Assembly (NCBI GenBank): GCA_003156615.1
Contig: PMHI01000630.1
Span: 4,471-11,411, forward strand
DNA length: 6,941 nt
Source of the DNA: Acidobacteriaceae bacterium
GTDB lineage: Bacteria > Acidobacteriota > Terriglobia > Terriglobales > SbA1
Direction of reading: 5' to 3'
The notes under the pieces are model-generated. The model had not been told where the DNA came from, did no database searches, and was given only the letters and a program-made list of their open reading frames with translations. Below, in pieces: positions 6,171-6,941 of this stretch (position 1 is its first letter; every line of letters begins with the position of its first letter). Made by a program: the position numbers and the translations under genes.

Positions 6171-6429
6171 ACGGTTCTTTGCAGATTTCGATCAAGTGCC
6201 TTTCAGTGTCGCGGATTTCAAAGAAATGCATGTCGCTCCCATCCTGGATGGGTCCAGCAAGAACGCCGCGATTGGAAAGATGTTCGTGGGCCTTCTTTAG
6301 CTTGTCGCAGAAGATGCTGGTTGCAACCGGTGAGGGCCTTTCGAAGTTAGCTTGTTCCGCCTCCGATTGAGCACCCAGCAGGATCGTCAGCTCATTGTCT
6401 GGTTCGTCTTGAAGATAGTTCCGCGTCAA
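6169..6429 (-). pseudogene. C-terminal half of a VOC/glyoxalase-fold protein
   Basis: The minus-strand frame ends at TAA 6169 and can be read back to TTG 6429, giving 86 residues. The sequence from ELTILLG onward fits the second beta-alpha-beta3 module of the vicinal oxygen chelate superfamily (glyoxalase, bleomycin-resistance and dioxygenase relatives): a helix KLKKAHEHLSNRGV, AGPIQDG, then FFEIRDTERHLIEICKEP, the counterpart of the family's usual F-x-DPDGNxIE ending. The glutamate in HLIEI is in the position of a metal ligand. A normal VOC protein has about 120-150 residues; the N-terminal module with its metal-binding His is absent. The only upstream start is TTG without a ribosome binding site. 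The DERH-like change of the usual DPDGN turn (here DTERH) is unremarkable. This is most likely a truncated gene; a dimer-forming single-module protein is possible but unlikely without a start signal. Confidence 0.65.
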
Positions 6430-6434
6430 CCGCT

Positions 6435-6606
6435 TTGCAGGAGGCTGTTACGACCGAGCATGACGCGACCGTGCAAAGTGGGATGCTCCGTGAGTTGAGG
6501 AAGCTGAAGATCCTCGAGTTGAAGCGGCAGCTGGAAATCACCATCGCTAACTGACGCTATCAGGCGCTAACTCATTGAGAATTACGTCGCAGCCCTGCGC
6601 AGCCTT
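6435..6606 (+). pseudogene. Frameshifted fragment of a coiled-coil gene, unknown family
   Basis: From TTG 6435 a frame runs to TGA 6552-6554. The stretch MLRELRKLKILELKRQLEI (from ATG 6483) is strongly heptad-like, and its codons end in G or C far more often than the surrounding DNA, as expected for coding sequence here. Directly after the stop the same frame reads RYQAL, and after a one-base shift at 6570 it continues LIENYVAALRSL, keeping the helical character. So one stop and one shift interrupt what looks like a single helical protein end. No ribosome binding site at a proper distance and no family could be recognised. It may be a gene relic or a chance amphipathic frame; beyond 6606 the sequence becomes Gly/Cys-rich and uninformative. 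Confidence 0.3.
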
Positions 6607-6690
6607 CCTAATGTGTCCTCGCCACGCGCGGGCGGGTGGGGGTGCGGGTGTAGCACTTTTGCCGTCTCTATGCACAACCCCTTCATCCGT

Positions 6691-6720
6691 TTGACCCTTC
6701 TTTTCTAACGCCTGTAAGAT
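6691..6720 (+). promoter_or_regulatory. Candidate sigma70-type promoter for valS
   Basis: TTGACC (6691-6696, five of six to the -35 consensus) and TAAGAT (6715-6720, four of six to -10) are separated by 18 bases. Transcription would start near 6727, giving a leader of about 120 bases that contains the whole 6750-6817 inverted repeat. Confidence 0.45.
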
Positions 6721-6749
6721 CAAACTTCACCGGCATCTGGATAAGAAGT

Positions 6750-6817
6750 CCTAACCGCGGAGCCAGGCAGAGGAATCAACGATTTACCCTGTGACCTCCG
6801 TGTCCTCTGTGGTTAGG
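6750..6817. repeat. 13-bp imperfect inverted repeat in the valS leader
   Basis: CCTAACCGCGGAG (6750-6762) and CTCTGTGGTTAGG (6805-6817) are reverse complements except at two positions, both of which would be G-U pairs in RNA, so the transcript can form an unbroken 13-pair stem around 42 bases. The right arm, with the preceding CTCCGTGTC, belongs to a family of ACAGAGGACACGGAGG-like strings that I recall as common between genes in Acidobacteriota; the left arm looks like an inverted relative of the same string. Confidence 0.6.
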
Positions 6818-6849
6818 CTTTTCCCCAGCCGCCGGCTCCTGACTTCCCC

Positions 6850-6941
6850 ATGCCGCACGAATTGCCCAAAGCCTACGAGCCGGGCGCGATTGAGACGCGC
6901 TGGGCCGAGTACTGGGTCAAAGAAAAACTCTTCTCCGTGCC
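6850..6941 (+). CDS. valS: Valyl-tRNA synthetase, N-terminus (partial)
   Basis: The frame from ATG 6850 runs off the right edge after 30 full codons. The start MPHELPKAYEPGAIETRWAE, continuing to YWVKEKLFSV, is the characteristic N-terminus of valyl-tRNA synthetase (the pattern L-x-K-x-Y-x-P-x-x-I-E-x-x-W-x-x-x-W), which lies just before the Rossmann-fold catalytic domain. The enzyme charges tRNA-Val with valine in the cytoplasm and has an editing domain that removes threonine. An in-frame stop at 6814-6816 rules out a much longer start. The 15 bases before ATG are pyrimidine-rich with no Shine-Dalgarno sequence, so initiation may depend on leader structure. HIGH and KMSKS motifs lie beyond the window and cannot be seen. 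Confidence 0.9.
   Translation, partial: MPHELPKAYEPGAIETRWAEYWVKEKLFSV

Larger units (their letters stand above)
6607..6849. other. valS leader region without a gene
   Basis: About 240 bases before valS. It contains a G-rich stretch (near 6626-6650), a candidate promoter (6691-6720) and a paired inverted repeat (6750-6817). I see no tRNA-like T-box features and no open frame with family resemblance. Confidence 0.5.

Overview
The window most resembles accessory DNA from an Acidobacteriota-type (Terriglobia/Koribacter-like) chromosome. This is judged from family resemblance only: a secreted ExHG-type protein of a style common in that phylum, an IPT/TIG lipoprotein, ASH/choice-of-anchor-D repeat remnants, a TMTC-like membrane glycosyltransferase with C-terminal TPRs, and the valyl-tRNA synthetase N-terminus at the right edge. 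No rRNA, tRNA, CRISPR array or intact insertion sequence was found.

Layout, left to right. Positions 2-151 hold the 3' end of an open frame of unknown identity. It contains copy 1 of a degenerate direct repeat (60-129). Positions 320-1537 (+) encode a secreted ExHG/ChaN-TIKI-EreA-like protein with a perfect Shine-Dalgarno sequence. Positions 1538-2098 are non-coding, with hairpins and copy 2 of the repeat (1757-1826). Positions 2099-3553 (-) encode a lipoprotein joining an IPT/TIG domain to a WbsX/GH99-like glycoside-active domain. Positions 3693-4166 (-) are a headless remnant of an ASH-repeat protein. Positions 4368-6086 (+) encode a multi-pass GT-C (TMTC/DUF1736-like) protein with TPRs, followed by a candidate terminator. 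Positions 6169-6429 (-) are the C-terminal half of a VOC/glyoxalase-fold protein without its N-terminal half. Positions 6435-6606 (+) look like a frameshifted scrap of a coiled-coil gene. A sigma70-like promoter (6691-6720) and a 13-bp inverted repeat (6750-6817) precede valS, which starts at 6850 and runs off the window.

The complete genes are separately oriented and widely spaced, so no operon is evident. The lipoprotein and the GT-C protein are both plausibly concerned with glycans (one attacking or building surface polysaccharide, one transferring sugar from a lipid carrier), but they are divergent and separated by a pseudogene. The right half looks like a graveyard: three truncated or shifted gene remnants sit beside intact genes, next to a conserved housekeeping gene. 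I found no convincing new multi-gene system. The items most worth following up are the repeat pair bracketing the ExHG gene, the IPT-WbsX lipoprotein architecture, and the palindromic repeat in the valS leader.
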